The notes beneath the pieces are model-generated. The model worked only from the letters and a program-made list of their open reading frames with translations, had not been told where the DNA came from and made no database searches. A stretch of 64,000 bases of DNA. Source: Ophthalmolycus amberensis (lineage: Eukaryota; Chordata; Actinopteri; Perciformes; Zoarcidae). The translations under genes and the position numbers were made by a program. Positions 34,901-47,873 of this stretch are shown here, in pieces (position 1 is the first letter of the stretch; every line of letters starts with the position of its first letter). The DNA lies in contig JAFEUB010000716.1 of assembly GCA_024529925.1 (NCBI GenBank), forward strand, positions 2,588,501-2,652,500, read 5' to 3'.

Positions 34901-37888
34901 GCTTCCATAGCACTTGTTCTCTCTCTGTTCTAACACAAGTATGTGTATAACAGGTCAGCCAGCAGTTTATTAATATTTAATACATTTGTAATAACATCTA
35001 GACTCACCAGTCGGCTGTCCCGGAGTTCTGACTTCAGCACATTTTCCAAAGGAAATGCCATGATGTTGTTGAGGTTCTGCACCTGAAACAGGTAAAAAGC
35101 AAAGAAGTTAAAATATTCCACATCATGTTACAGGAGGTCCTTATCTCTTACAGTATGAGCAAACACACATATACATACACACGCAGTATTACACACTCCT
35201 ATCTCCCTATGGACCCCCTATTTCTGGGAATAAGTGTGGATAATTCAAAAACACGGTGAGTCATTTTGAGCTAGTGATTCATGAAAAAAAAAACACTGGT
35301 CGATAATCTACAGTACACCATTAAGATTTTCGATCCAAGTGGGAGCATGACACAATGACATTTATTGCCGTTTGTGATCATCTGACCTGAGTCTATTGTG
35401 GCCCTGGGGAGAATGAGTCACAAAACAACCAGCATAACCCCGACAGGTTGCTCTCTACAGTAATTCATAATTACCACAGAGCCCCCCCCCCCCCCCATAG
35501 AAATACATCACATCTTCACTGCATGCAGCACGGCTACATGCATTCATCCAGCCCAGCAGTATCCTGTTAACCATGTTAGGATCCAGGAGGATTAGCTGTA
35601 CCCTGCTATTAACATAAATAATGTCCAACCGCTTCCGCGACCGCACTGCAGAGCTGACCTTCATATATTGACACAGAGGCCTGGAGGCTGGTAACATTGT
35701 TTTGGTTGGCATCCAGAAGTTGGGCTAACTAATAGATACTACATGGAGTTCTGACACAGGTGAACACAGGTCAACAATTTCACAGATGACACAAATAAAT
35801 CCAAGCATGCCTGTATGAACAGTGGGACAAGGCAGCCTGTCACAAGAACTACTTTTGTTGGATCACATATTGTTTCAGAAATAATTGAGATAAACAATAT
35901 TATTGTCACTTTAAGACCATGTTATGCCACTGATATAATGATACATATGCAAGTAAAAGAGCAATGAACTTTCAATTCTTAAAAATATTCAGACATTGAA
36001 ATTGGAATATGGACTCTAAGGCTTGATTAACAATAACGGCCAATGTCTTATAATGGCAGAGAAAACCCTGCAGTTTATTCTGGCATCATGTGGCTAAAAT
36101 CTTGGTGACATTCTTATGTAAACAAACGGATCGCGGTCGTGTCCATATATAGTACCATTAGTAGAAAATGTAAAAAGGATTCGCGGCCATGTCCATGTAT
36201 TGTACAATAAGTCTTTTACATAAAAAAAGACCAAGTTTGTGTCAACATATTGTACGATAAGCCGAAAAAACTGTAATCATCGCGACAGGCCTCGGGACAA
36301 ACATGCAATCACACATGCATGTCATTACGCTCAGGTTGATTTTGCACAACCAGTGTGTAAGACCCAGTCTCCGCTGTGAGGCCTTGATTGACACATTGGA
36401 GGGAGTGTGTGTGAGCCGGTGTGTGTTGACGCACACGTGGAGGTCTGGGATGAATTATCATCGCCATAGAAGCCATCAGTGGGAGGGTTCCGGACGGCCC
36501 CAGTTTCTGGAGTCAAAGAGGCGCGATCACGCAGCTGTTGAAAACCTCTTTACTGTTGCGGTGCACAAGGAGAGATCTGAGGTACTTTCACATGCTGCTA
36601 CATTCTTTTCTTTATTTCCATCCCTGCTCCCTCAGTCCTCCTAGATTTTGGACGCGTGGTTTGAACTCTCTAGTAAAGCTAATTTGAGGAAGCCTCTCCT
36701 TTCCCTTCCCCTTCTTTCCTCCACACTCGTCTCCTCTTTCCTCACCAGATTTTTGAAGAGGGCTGTGACCTCTCTGGTAAACACAGCCAGGTTGAGGAAC
36801 CCTGTGGAGACCTCGTTGTTGTCCTGGGTCAGGTGGCTATTCCCCAGGTTCTCCAGCACCTCGACATACTGCTCCTTGTTGTCCACGTGGGCTGAAAAAC
36901 AAGCACATAAAGTGACTCAGACGTCGACGGCTAAAGGTGACTCAGAGTTGAGTTACATGTCGGGAAAACCTTAAGAAGGCAGATTGACTTGCAGTGACAG
37001 TATTTTAACAAGCATGTGGGATAAATTAGTACTGGTTTCTACCCATCAGACAGGGAAACATATAGGGACCCATGCTTCTCTGGGGCTTATAGGTCACTGA
37101 CCTTAGAGGGCTCTCAGTCCGTGTAATTGATGTGGAAAAGGGGCTGATGGAAAAGACTCTGAGCTCCGGCTGCCACCACATTGGTTTACATCTCACTACA
37201 TTAAGTTTTACCCCACAGCGATTCTAAAGTGAGGCTCAGATGAGGACATCAAATAAACACACGGTACAATTCAAGCCCTGTGGAAATCATCTCAGATGAC
37301 TTTGGAAAACCCCCAACATTAAGGCAAAAATGTAATAATTGAATTATCGTTGTGGATAACAATTTAAGGAAGTGGTAAAGACACATATGACCCAGACATC
37401 TGCAGAGGCAGACCAAACAGACAAAAGCAGAAATAAGCAGGAAGTCTCAGGGTCATCTCTTCTGCTCCAGTTTCCACCTCAAGACAAATGTCTGGGAGAC
37501 AGACTGACTCCGTTGTGTCAACTAGTTAAAACAAAAGTGAAACATTTAGTACGACACAAAAAAATTGTGAATTTAAGGAAAGTATACAGACACACTGCAG
37601 GATGGAAGAGACAAAATGAAGGGGAAGCAGAAGAACTGAGACTCCACGGCTGCATAAAAGATAACAAACAACATAGATGCACCTATCAAACAAACACACC
37701 ACTGAGTCACAGAGGAGCTGAGGGGGATGATCTTACAGCCGACCTTCAGAAAAGATACCAGCGGAGCAACTCAACTCCCTGACCCCTCTGCCAGAACACA
37801 CACACACTTGCAGGCCACAGCATCTTGGCAGAGAAGTGGTACTTAGCGGGTTTATGGGAATAGAGCTCGAAAGAAGAGAACGTCTCAC

Positions 37889-37937
<49 letters not shown>

Positions 37938-40900
37938 TTAGCATGTGTGACAGAGTAACGATCCATCAGACTAGCGTGGGGGAGGAGCGGGCGTACAACT
38001 GTGTCCGTATGCGTGGTGAGTCAGACGGTCGATAAACATCAGGACTGATTAGGGGGTTCAACAACATAATGACAGAAGGGGGGGGGGGGGGGGGTCGTAT
38101 TACTAGACACAGAGGAATAAATAAAGAAGTGGAGTAAATGCGTATGGACACCCGCCGAACACTTCTCTGCAGCTACAATGGATCATATACGGTTGCTTAA
38201 TTCTGGGCCGCTGGCTCTCTGACTCATTTTTACGAAAAACTATGAGTTGCAGCCCTAAAATGAGAAGCAGACTCGTAAGTGAGCTCAGAACAACAACTTG
38301 AGCAGCTCCTCTGTTTCTCCCGCGCATTTTTGAGGTGAACACTCACATCTTGTGCATGTTCACTTCCGATGGATCCACGGCAAGCTATGGTGACGTACTG
38401 CAGTGACACATACGCGCACTAACAAAACATTCACTCAGTGACCCGGTGCATCTGTTGGGTGGCTGTGTAGCACCACGTTGTTGCTGAAAACACACGTATC
38501 ATTGGCTTTAACACAGACGCACACACACCACAAAACCCTACACTCTGTGTGGATATAAACACAATCAGCCAACATTCCACACACTCTGGGCCCATAACAA
38601 GGAGCCTCACTCATAAACACCTCGGCCCACATGAGGTTCACGACGTCCTCTCAAGTCTTGTACAACGAACAGCTCGTGCTGCCATAATAATGGCTGACCT
38701 TTACTTAAAAGCTAGATTCGACAAGCTTCATTTGTAGGGACAGACATCCAACTTCATGGATTTTGTAACTCGTCAAATATTGTATCGTAGTAATGTATTT
38801 ACACACTACAACTTACAAGATGGAAGTTGATTCTTGACCTGGTAAATAGGAGTTTGACAAACTCGAGGTTTTTGTGGAGCTTCCTTCTGTATCACCTGGT
38901 CCGTGTGCTGATGGAAGCTTTGTGAAAGCTAGTTTGTGGCCCTCCAGTTGAAACTGTTTTGTCAAAGAACCATTTCCAAGGTCAAGAATTAACTTTCATG
39001 CATAACTTTAAGCCAACATGGATCAGAAGACCTCAAAGTGCTACTTGCCAATTGAGCAAACGCCAACAGTTGAAAGTTCTGGAAAAAGCTCGTAATTGAG
39101 CCTTGAGCTGAACTAGTAATGTTATTTTGTGAATGACACTATATTATGTGAGCCATTGATACTTACAGAGTCCAGAAGTGTGTATAGATTTGATCATTTT
39201 CTTCATCTTGTGTAGAGTTGTGTGGTCCATCTCCAGAGACTGAAATGACAAGGAGACAAAGATAGATGTGAACATTAAACAAAATAAAAATGGAGAACGA
39301 AGGTTTAATCCAATTGAATAACTGTGTCTGCTTTTGGCTAATCGGATTAACTGCAAGTTTAAGGAAGATACATACTGATGCGCGTGTGTGTTTGTATTAG
39401 TTATGCCAAATTTTCTCACGGCCTGACTAAAGGCGAACAGGTGAGTCAGCACTTGCCAGCAAGACAATCGTCTGTCTCGTCATTTGCAACCCTGAATGAT
39501 GTCATATATTTCACTTTTCAGGTTGAAGCGATACTTTCTCTCATTGAGACTCCTGACGCACAATGTAGACGAAACGCAGTCAGCTGGTTTCAACACGGTT
39601 TGAAACGACACCCTGTTTATTCTCCTTACACAGGCCACTTGTTTTACTGAGCTAGACACGCTGCACTCCACCTACATGCCACTAGAAATAGCTTTAATGA
39701 GCCAGTAATCTAGACTTAACAGAGACACTGCCTTGTTAAGATGCTGTTTGCATGCGCGAGTCGTTCCCGCTCAAGTCCACTCCCTAAGTGTTGGTTCTCT
39801 AATTAAAAGGTGGTGCCTGTGTAATGCAACCCTGCAGACAATGAATGGGAAAGTGATTTAGTGGAGACTGGGGATGGGAGTCGCTCGCTGATGCTGCTGC
39901 AGTTTCCTCTACTTGGTGAGTTGGTTGGCAGACCGGGGGATAAACAGTGGAAACAAGCTGGTGCAGGTTAATAGAACAGGTTGCGTTTGTGGAAATTGGT
40001 GGAATAAATCCAGGCACACAAACACACCAACGGGCAGACAACCCACCCCTCAGTGGAGACAGACAAAGGGACACACACATCCCCTCTGGAGAGGGTAATG
40101 AGCTCCACCCATAAGTGTAGTGATGTTGAGGAACTACAATGTCTTTTACAGATCTTTTCGTGCCTATTTCACGAGGTTGTGTGTTCACCTGCTCTCAGGG
40201 TGTGTGGCGACTGCTGTCAGTAGTGCATGACTAACTGATATCTGATCCTTATTTACCAGGTTAACTAGCACGGTGACATACTTCGCCGCAGGACAACCTA
40301 CAACAAACACGTTAAACATGAGAGAAAACTTGAGATCTGTACTTAAGAAAAGCATGGATGGAAATTACACTAAGCCAATTATAGCTTAAGTTAAAGCAAA
40401 TGAAACCATTCCTTATCCCCGTCTTTCTCCCTCTATCGTTGCCTCTAATCAGGAATAATCAGTAACAAGCAGCCGAGTGTGTGTCGGGCTAAATGGTGTC
40501 TCTGTCTCCCTCCCTGCCCGACGCCGTAACCGCACACATGCCCACACTTTAACCCTAGCCATTAATCAAGCCCCGTCTCTGCTGAGAAGACTAAACATAA
40601 TAACCATAGATCTATCTTTAAAGGGACAGTTGCATTTACATCTGTGCGTGCGTCCGTCTGTCTGTCCGTCTGTGTGCACATGTGTAGGATGTCCCTCCCC
40701 AGAGCACCTATTCCGGCTATGTACTTTCCAGTAGGCCATGGTCATTAATAAGAGTATTACGCAGCTGAGTAAAACTCTTTATAAACCCTGGACATCTTTG
40801 CACAGCTGTCATTTTCTAGCCAGGATGAAGACCTCAATGAAGACCTTTCATCTCGTACAGAGTGTGTGTGCGTTACTGAATCATGTATCAACTGGATTCC

Positions 40901-42281
40901 ATCATCTAATATCAGTGAAATATCAGAACATCTGCACTATAGACATCTTCAGCCACATGTCATTTTAGAAAACGGATCCTCAGTTTTCCATTTGTAACAG
41001 CAAACCCATGGTGATTGTAACTGATGTGAGCTCTAGCTGAAACAGAGAGTCACAGTTACAGCAGAACATTGAACCACAGTGTTTAATATTACAAGGAAGA
41101 AGGCGGGGAAGGACCAACTTGTGTGCACACGATTTTTTTTTTTTTTTTTTGGTAGAATTCACAGCAGCCCGACTATTTCCTCCTTCGACAGGGAGTTTTG
41201 TGAGAATAGATTTCAAACAAACAAACGTGCGCAAACACACACACACACACACACACACAGACCTCAAATAGGCCTGGAGCCAAATTACCAGTACAAACAG
41301 ACAAAATGCAGAGACTGGCCTTAACAGATACGCTTTCAAGCACGCTTACACTCACAAAAACACTACCTTACTCTGTCAAAAGGACCACACTCATTTCTGG
41401 CATGTCTGCTGTGGGTGTGTGTTCTGTTTGAGTCCCATCTTACAGTCTGAGGCCAAGTAAACTCTATGTGTGCTTTATTACCTCATGTAACCCTTACTGA
41501 ACCAGGACAGCCTGCACTGAATAACCATGAGTGCCAATATCCAGACTTTTCTGAAGACACACGGGACACACAGAGAAGTTGACAAGCAGGGCCAAAAGAA
41601 GCTAGTGTTGGGTCTCCAGTTTTATTCTTATATTTAGTTCTTTCTTCTTCTTTCTTCTTCTTAAACTGCTACAAAACCACGTGTGACCTGTCCAGTTGTC
41701 CAGTTCAGAACCAGAATCTTAGTCCCATGGCTTAACAGGGGTCTCCGAGAGCACCTGGTGACCCCAAAATCAGCACACCACTGATATGCATCAATAACAT
41801 GAGTTTATGCTCATAAAAACACATTGCACCTGACCCACTGTTGATGTATCCCGTTAGCATTAGGTAGCTATTACAGCTTTTCGAATGGGATTTGGCAAAG
41901 TCTTCATCTTTATCTCTGTGCTCATTTCGAAACAACTTCACAGAAACTGTTTAACGACATAATGGTCCATTTTACACAGTGCTGTAAAACACCTAACGGC
42001 AAAGCTTTCACTTTCACAAAAGTAAGCTAACGTAGCTTAGTCCACAGGTGAGTGCAAAGCAAGGCTATGCTATGCTAGGCTACACGGACAGGTAAACAAC
42101 AGACAAAAGGTGCATGTGTGTCGCTGCACCGCCTCCCCCTCCTCCTCTCTCTCACCTCGTCCACGGTTGAAACTGTGTTCCGACAGTCGCTCATTTTGGA
42201 CAGAAAACTTGAAGTCCCCGGCGAAGACAAATCCTCGTTTGTCAGGACCAGAAAGTCCGAAATGCTTATTCGTTCCGGCAT
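23170..42281 (-). CDS. asap3: ArfGAP with SH3 domain, ankyrin repeat and PH domain 3
   Basis: Spliced minus-strand gene. Coding exons in order: 42156-42281, 39167-39239, 36746-36891, 35008-35082, 34083-34132, 33462-33585, 32339-32424, 31936-32011, 30805-30891, 30446-30555, 29723-29792, 29520-29607, 29147-29195, 28264-28430, 27986-28119, 27735-27826, 27438-27618, 26408-26493, 26189-26304, 26036-26103, 25175-25282, 24762-24984, 24321-24555, 23832-24072, 23533-23664, 23170-23244. All introns are GT-AG, phases join without a break, and the total is 3018 bp (1005 residues plus stop). Start is the first ATG (MPERISISDF, like human MPEQ). ASAP proteins activate GTP hydrolysis on Arf GTPases in a phosphoinositide-dependent way at focal adhesions and membranes. 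Segments such as GFLNLAVFTREV, KNSGNGYSIHQ and WQKRKCGVKFGCLTISHST are ASAP3-like rather than ASAP1/2-like, and the e2f2-id3 neighbours agree. Odd: an SH3 domain is present, which human ASAP3 lacks. Confidence 0.95.
23832..24984 (-). other. asap3: asap3 exons 22-24: proline/serine-rich region
   Basis: Residues about 705-937 are low-complexity: MPPPLPAK, SHSSSPQTQARHQTPSS, PPRSPKGQ and an Ala-Pro run of about 17 residues. PPLPAK-like and PPRSPK motifs could bind SH3 domains of partners. TYENLEF is a possible tyrosine phosphorylation site. The region is poorly conserved in the family, so the exon ends rely on splice consensus and frame. Confidence 0.8.
23880..23937 (-). repeat. coding minisatellite in asap3 exon 24
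   Basis: Imperfect repeats of gctggagcaggagctgg-type sequence encode the Ala-Pro run. Length change by hexamers or dodecamers would stay in frame. Confidence 0.8.
25175..27618 (-). other. asap3: asap3 exons 17-21: ankyrin repeats
   Basis: Residues about 540-680. Repeat cores are ETALHLAV, GNTALHYSVLHHKPESLKLL and GETALDIARRLQHAQCVEL. The linker SQEFYDSEDELDER leads to the disordered region. Together with the ArfGAP this forms one folded unit in ASAP proteins. Confidence 0.9.
27438..28430 (-). other. asap3: asap3 exons 14-17: ArfGAP zinc finger domain
   Basis: Cys436-x2-Cys439-x16-Cys456-x2-Cys459 form the zinc site, followed by the catalytic arginine finger Arg464 (CSGIHR). The signature WLSTNLGILTCIECSGIHR is intact and later elements (SRIQSLTLDLLSTSELL, GNTRFNDIMEA, RKEYIVAKY) are present, so the enzyme should be active. 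Confidence 0.95.
28755..28771. repeat. (C)17 homopolymer
   Basis: One of the longest of at least fifteen G or C runs of 11-17 bases in the window (see findings). Lies in asap3 intron 13. Confidence 0.9.
30370..30400. repeat. perfect 12-bp inverted repeat in asap3 intron 10
   Basis: CAGTTCTAATAC (30370-30381), 7-base loop, then the exact reverse complement (30389-30400). On the minus strand it starts about 45 bases past the exon 10 donor, so the pre-mRNA could form a hairpin near the 5' splice site. Confidence 0.9.
31624..31656. repeat. perfect 15-bp inverted repeat in asap3 intron 8
   Basis: TACTGCTTCTTAAAC (31624-31638), 3-base loop TGT, and the exact reverse complement (31642-31656). Too short for a microRNA precursor; a tight hairpin in DNA or RNA. 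Confidence 0.92.
37890..37934. repeat. (TG)n microsatellite
   Basis: About 22 TG units, in asap3 intron 2. Confidence 0.95.
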
Positions 42282-42700
42282 GTTTCGCGCGAAACGGGCG
42301 TCTGACAATCACTGGGGAGAAAAGTGAGCCAAAGTTTCACGCGCGCAAGTAATTCCCATTTGAAGAAAAATGAATGGTTTATTCCTCCATTGTGTGCAAG
42401 AAGGCGACTAAAAGAGACTGTATCCCCCACAGAGAGCGGATCCCTAAAAGTGCCTGTAAGGTAGAAAGTTGTCTAAAGTCGGACCTGTGTCCTGACCGAG
42501 TTTAGGCTCCACTCTGCGAATGTGTGCGCGTGGAGGTGCGCCAGCGCGCTATTGTCCGCCCCGCGAGGGAGGGAGCAAACCCTATCATCACGTGGGAATG
42601 TTTGTGCTTTCTGGCACTCTGCAGAGAGAAAAAAGAGTGCGTGTGCGTGTGTGCGCGTGTGTCCTCTCCCTCGTCTCTTTCATTCTTACTTCTCATTTCT
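42282..42700 (-). promoter_or_regulatory. asap3 promoter and 5' untranslated region
   Basis: The sequence just upstream of the asap3 ATG is richer in CpG than its surroundings (for example gcgcgaaacgggcg at 42287-42300 and gcgccagcgcgctattgtcc near 42537-42556) and holds a GC box-like cgccccgcgag near 42556. No TATA box is clear on the minus strand. The start codon has A at -3. Confidence 0.5.
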
Positions 42701-45700
42701 TTGCAAACTCCAGAGAGTCTGCAGTGTGGTGGTCGCCATGGACATGCATAATACCTCATTCACAGACTAAACTGAAGAGGAGGAATTTCATTGGATGAGG
42801 TGATGCATTGCAGTGAGGCTGAAACAAACAACTCAAAGCTCTGATGTTTTGCCCAAAAAAATGTGACAGATGAAAAGATATTTTATATGGGGGGGGGGGG
42901 GGGGCTTTTTGCACTGAAACACATGCAGTACTTCAGCTCACGTTCATCATAACTACGGCTTTTGCAGCTCTGTGCAACTGCCCTTTAATCAAGAGTTTGG
43001 AGGTGTAACTCCCTCTTGGCCATTCCTTTGGCTTTAGGCTCCAAAGCTTCTTCCTCTTTCTTTTCATCTCATGAAAAGGAATTTTTCATTGAGGGAGGAT
43101 TTATGAAGACCCTCTGACCTTCTGAAATCATCTGACAGAGTGAACGAAATGGAAAGAGTGCATCAGAGAGGTGGAGAAAAAAAAAAAGCACAAGAGTTGT
43201 GTATAGAACATAACTCCTGCATGCCTGGCATTGTCACGCCTGTCAACTCAAAGAAAAGAGGCGTATCACTGAACATTGCCTCTGGGTGAGCAGTGATACA
43301 ATACACTATGAAGTGCAGATGGGTGATTTTAGGAAACCGCATCAAATACAGAGGCTGCCTTTGGTTCGACCACAAAACCACATATTTGCCTGTACATTAG
43401 CTTTATAAAGGGATAATTTGTCCCAGCTCTATATGCAACTTGACTCACTTTAGGCAAATAACTCACTTTGTGGTGAGGTTTTTTTCAGTTCTCTGTAACT
43501 TCTTACTGTCACACAGTGAGTGAAGGAGAATAGTTTCGTGTCTTAACTGTGTGCACTCACAGTGGTGCCGTGTTTATATTCACAAGTCTGTTTGCTTAGC
43601 AAAAAAACTCACAAAAATGCACATGCACAGCGTTTGATAACTGTATTTTACTTGCACACACATGCACACTCACACACGCAGCCATTCGTGTAGAACTGCT
43701 CAAAGAGGAGTGCTTATCAGACGTGTTTCTCTGGAGGCACAAAGTGAAAATCACTTGATAACAAAACAAATACCGGTTATGTTTCTTCATGCAAATTAAG
43801 GCAAAATGTGAACTGAAGTCTCCAGAGGGAACGCTTGGGGAAACGCTCTCGTTGACCAATTGAGCAGTAAGAAAAAATGTCCGTTCTTGGAAGGAAGTGA
43901 GGGCACGCGACAAACTCCAAACAATGCAGAGCCACACAAATAGGTTCGCTGACCCAGTTTACCAGGGCCTCATTCACTCATTGTTTCTGTATGCATGTGA
44001 GAGAACATCAGTGAGGGAAAGAGGAAAAAGTGCTACAGATGAAGTTCACATGTTGTACACGTCATTGTGTATTGTAATACATTTCCAACATGTGTTTTTC
44101 TTTTGAATGCTCATTTTGCATGCACACATTTTCAGCATGGATGCCTGGGCTGATGTCATGCAGAGGCTCGCTGTGTCCCAACAATACCCTCCTTCAGTTC
44201 CTTTGCGGCCCCTTGTAAAGAAGCAGAGCCTTTGTGCGTCTGCCAGCCTTCCAAGCCTGGGTCCTATTGTAAAACTGAGCAAACCGGTCTGCTCAGGCAA
44301 TGCTCTAACATAAGAAGAACACAAGGTCTAAGGACAGGGAGGGGGGGGGGGAAGAGAAAAAACACGGGGAGCCGACAGAAGAAAATAGTTTTGGAAGGTG
44401 GAGGGAGTGAGCGGAGGGGGGGGGGGGGGGGGATGCACAGCACAGGGAGGCAGAATGACAGAGGAAAGGAGATAGATAGAAACTTCATTGTCTGAGGACG
44501 CTAACTGATATGACTTTTCCTCCTCGTCTCCACCTTTTCCTTCCTTAACACCACATACCTATTCATTGTCATTTCCCATATCAACACACCCTCTCCTGCC
44601 ACTGCTAATGGTAATTTCCCTCTTTACTTACATCACCAACAACAAGTGCTTTTTTTCTTCTTCTTTTTTCCTTCACACCATTTCTCACTTTGGCTGTGAG
44701 GAAGCGAGGTAAACCAAATACAGCTTCTCTCTCTTTTTTTCTGACGCACACATGCTGCAGCACAGAGGTCGTAGCGACATCTTCCAGTAAAGATTACAGC
44801 TGCCAGGATTTCCTTGCTGCTTCCCAGCAGCCCTGTGGAGATGGAGCCTAAAGTCCTCTAGACTCCCCCCACCCCCGAAAAATCTCCCTCTCCACTGTTG
44901 ACTCAGCTCCACTAGTCCTGTTATCAATTTACAACCCCTGTCAAGCCAGGAGGCCCAGGCTTACCATAAAATACCCCCTCTTCTGGTCGACCCGGATGAC
45001 TGAAAATGGGAGGATTGGAGAGAGAGATTGATTCATTTTTTTACACAGTTTCCCACTGGAATAAGCACATGAAGTGTCTTGAACAGGACAGGGCTCTTCT
45101 GTTAACAATCAGCGTCAAGAGCCTGCACAACTGCACTATGAAGAACGACTGTGGAAAAACAGCTGTGACACTTTGTGACAGCTTCTGCTTCGACAAATAC
45201 GTCATCCCTGACTCAATTGACTGAGCATTATCAGTCTCAGCACAGTCATGCTTGTCCTCTGTGACATGGCGGCTGGCAACATACTGTACCTGCCCAGAGA
45301 CCACACCCTCAGACTGACAACCTCTCCACAATGCATCACAGGTGGTTTGGCAACAAACACCTTTCCAGACTGGTAACAGGTAGTCAAACTTGTTTGTGAT
45401 TCATGATTCTAAATGCAACATCATGTTAAAATCACGTCAGCGTCTCATTCAAGACTAACTAACGAGGAAGACTGAGAACAACTAAATTCCCTTTTCATTG
45501 AACTATTACTCCAAACTACTGAAAACCAGTAACTTATATCCCTTGATATCTGTTAAATCAATAACTACATTAATAAACTACTGAAAAAAGTTTGAGGCAA
45601 CACAATGAGCCACATTTTTAGTCAGTTCCAGGCGTGTGGCCTTAAACACACCAACCATAGTCACTAGATTGCTCCCTTAATGAAAATAATACAACCATTA

Positions 45701-47542
45701 TGTGTCCCTTGAGCAGCTGTGGCTCTGAAACAGTGGCGTGCAGCGTTCTGGCCTCAGGTTGTTGCTGCTCTTTGACGAGCTGTCACTTGCCAGCACACAA
45801 AGAGGGTGTTTAGTTTCTGCCAATTTAAGCGTTCAGCTACTAATATTTACTTCAGCGCCTAGTTGACAAAGCAGTTGGTCTCAAGGTGCAATGTGACAGA
45901 ACTGCGGTAGTCTGCTGTTTAGATAGCATGCAAACCACACGGTCGAAGGCTGTGTATGTGTACGTGGTGTTGAACATTTCAGTTTATCACCTCTTGTTAA
46001 ACATGAGGCTGTTGTGCGCAACATCTGTCAATCGACCCTTAGCGCTAATAGACACCTGATGTTGGTTCAGAAGTGTTGCAGAAAACTGGTGCAGGAGGAG
46101 ACAGACTTTCTTTGTGAGGGTTAAAAAAAAAAAAGCTTGTACAAGCTTAACTCTTTTTATTTGCTTCTCACTTGAGCTGTGTTGGAAGCTCGTGTTTCCT
46201 GTTGTCGTGCAATATTTCGCTATAGTTCTATGGGCCGTAAACTTTAGGGTTTCTGAATAAAGTCATTACCACGGAGCAGCCAGCGAGGATTGTGTCCTCC
46301 TCATAATATTGTGTTTAATATTTGAGAAAAACTTGCAAATCTATAGATTGTATTTGTTCTTCAGATTTATTGGTAAAAATGTGTAATGTCTTTACCCCCA
46401 GAACGCATTGGCACTATCCATACTAGCCCAATGACCCACTGAACTTTGACCTCCTGTGTGCCCGCCCCCTTTTGTGAGCTTGTTTCCAAAGATACCAACT
46501 AACAAAGAATGATGGGAGGGTTTTTGTCTGAATGCGTTTATTGCTCAGGAGGTCTTATTGTCACTCTTCATGTCAACAGATTCTCTTTCCTCTGGGAATG
46601 TCACCTATTAGTTCCATATCCTCTCTGCTTTGAGACAGTAAATACTCCATATTTCGGGTTCCTACGATACATTTTGAAGACGAATCGCTTGCGATAGTGA
46701 AGAATTCTCCAGCAAGTCGGGCCAAATCAAGGAATACATTGTAGAGGCTTGGAGAAAAATAAATGGACCGCAATGAGGGATGAAGATGAACGTTGACTTC
46801 TGTATTTAAACTGTAGTTTGCGAGGTTCCTGACATGACAAAAATCAAAGTGGAGCACAATTCCAATTGCAAACCATGGCTTCAGTATTTATTTAATCATT
46901 TCAAACGTACCACACAATATTACAAAATATTAAGTGCCGCATGTCATTCAAGAACAGTTCAACCTTCAACAAATTCAGGGGAAATAGGTATAAATACAAA
47001 ACCAATTATATACAAATACCAAAAAAAACTACAAATTCTGAATTCACATCCTCTAATCTACATCGTAAAAACCTCACACACAAACACACCATGACACCCA
47101 TTTCCCAAGCTGTCAAATATACACACACACACACGAACACACATTTTCAAGTTTTGTTAGGACAGGACAGTTAGCTTATCTCCGCAGTGTAGAGGGAAAG
47201 CCAAAAATACATCAGCATGAAATTCTAATTTCCAAATGTCTAGAACGCTTCGAAAAACAAGAAAGAAAAAATAACTATGAACAGATAACTCTGACTACTC
47301 TGCCCTCAGTTCCATGTCTTTGACATGTAAACGGGCTGCACCACCACATGTGGGAAAGCATTCACGGGCTTGAAATTTGAACAGTAAAGATACAAATACC
47401 TTCTTGATTCTGTTGCTGCTAGATCAGCAGACTTCATTCCTTATTGAACAAGAGAAGAAGAAAATCTCTCCTCTAAGTAAACTTTAATTACATCAATTAA
47501 CCCCCGCTTCCACCACATCTGCAACACAGATGCTGCATTTCA
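42701..47542. other. spacer between asap3 and e2f2, nothing recognised
   Basis: Intergenic. Holds G16 (42889-42904), G11 (44341-44351) and G17 (44416-44432) runs, and the 16-bp palindrome AAGCTTGTACAAGCTT at 46133-46148. No exon or RNA gene supported. The right end may be e2f2 3' untranslated sequence. Confidence 0.4.
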
Positions 47543-47548
47543 TTTATT
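47543..47548 (-). terminator. candidate e2f2 polyadenylation signal
   Basis: AATAAA on the minus strand about 1.0 kb beyond the e2f2 stop codon. Another lies near 46886, so the true end is uncertain. Confidence 0.3.
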
Positions 47549-47839
47549 TTGGTTATTTCCTTCAGAAATACAGTAGTTTCACACCACTGAATCAAAACAA
47601 ATTCTATCAAAATCAGCAAACTCTTATCAATAGAGGAGCACCTGGATTTAGAATAAAGCTGCCAAACCAACAAGAGTGAGTGCGACTCTCTTGTTATGGA
47701 TCTGGGTCCACTTTTGGGTGTCAGAAGCTGCCTTTCAACATTTTGGCACACAATGCAGCACCAAAGAGGTACGAGGCCCGACATAAAGCTTAAGACAGGA
47801 AAGAGCAAAGCCTGATCAGACAGAAGCCACATGAGCTAA

Positions 47840-47873
47840 AAACACGAGTTCAGATTCAGATGAACTCGTGTTT
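47840..47873. repeat. perfect 13-bp inverted repeat, likely in the e2f2 3' untranslated region
   Basis: AAACACGAGTTCA (47840-47852), 8-base loop GATTCAGA, exact reverse complement (47861-47873). It lies about 680 bases past the e2f2 stop codon, so if transcribed it would be an RNA stem-loop in the 3' untranslated region. Confidence 0.9.

Larger units (their letters stand above)
30805..42281 (-). other. asap3: asap3 exons 1-9: BAR domain
   Basis: Residues about 15-281 form the N-terminal BAR helices: a SGLSHVDNKEQYVEVLENLG helix, then NLNNIMAFPLENVLKSELRD, then ERRTFQLQMCEYLLKIQELK, and an FFQDGLKAAENLAPFIEKLA helix. In the family this domain dimerises and binds curved membrane, and it restrains GAP activity. 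The first intron (39240-42155) is the longest, about 2.9 kb. Confidence 0.9.

Noticed and set aside
42282..42308. Extended asap3 N terminus
   Set aside because: The upstream codon is TTG. MPERIS at 42281 is the first ATG and matches the family start.
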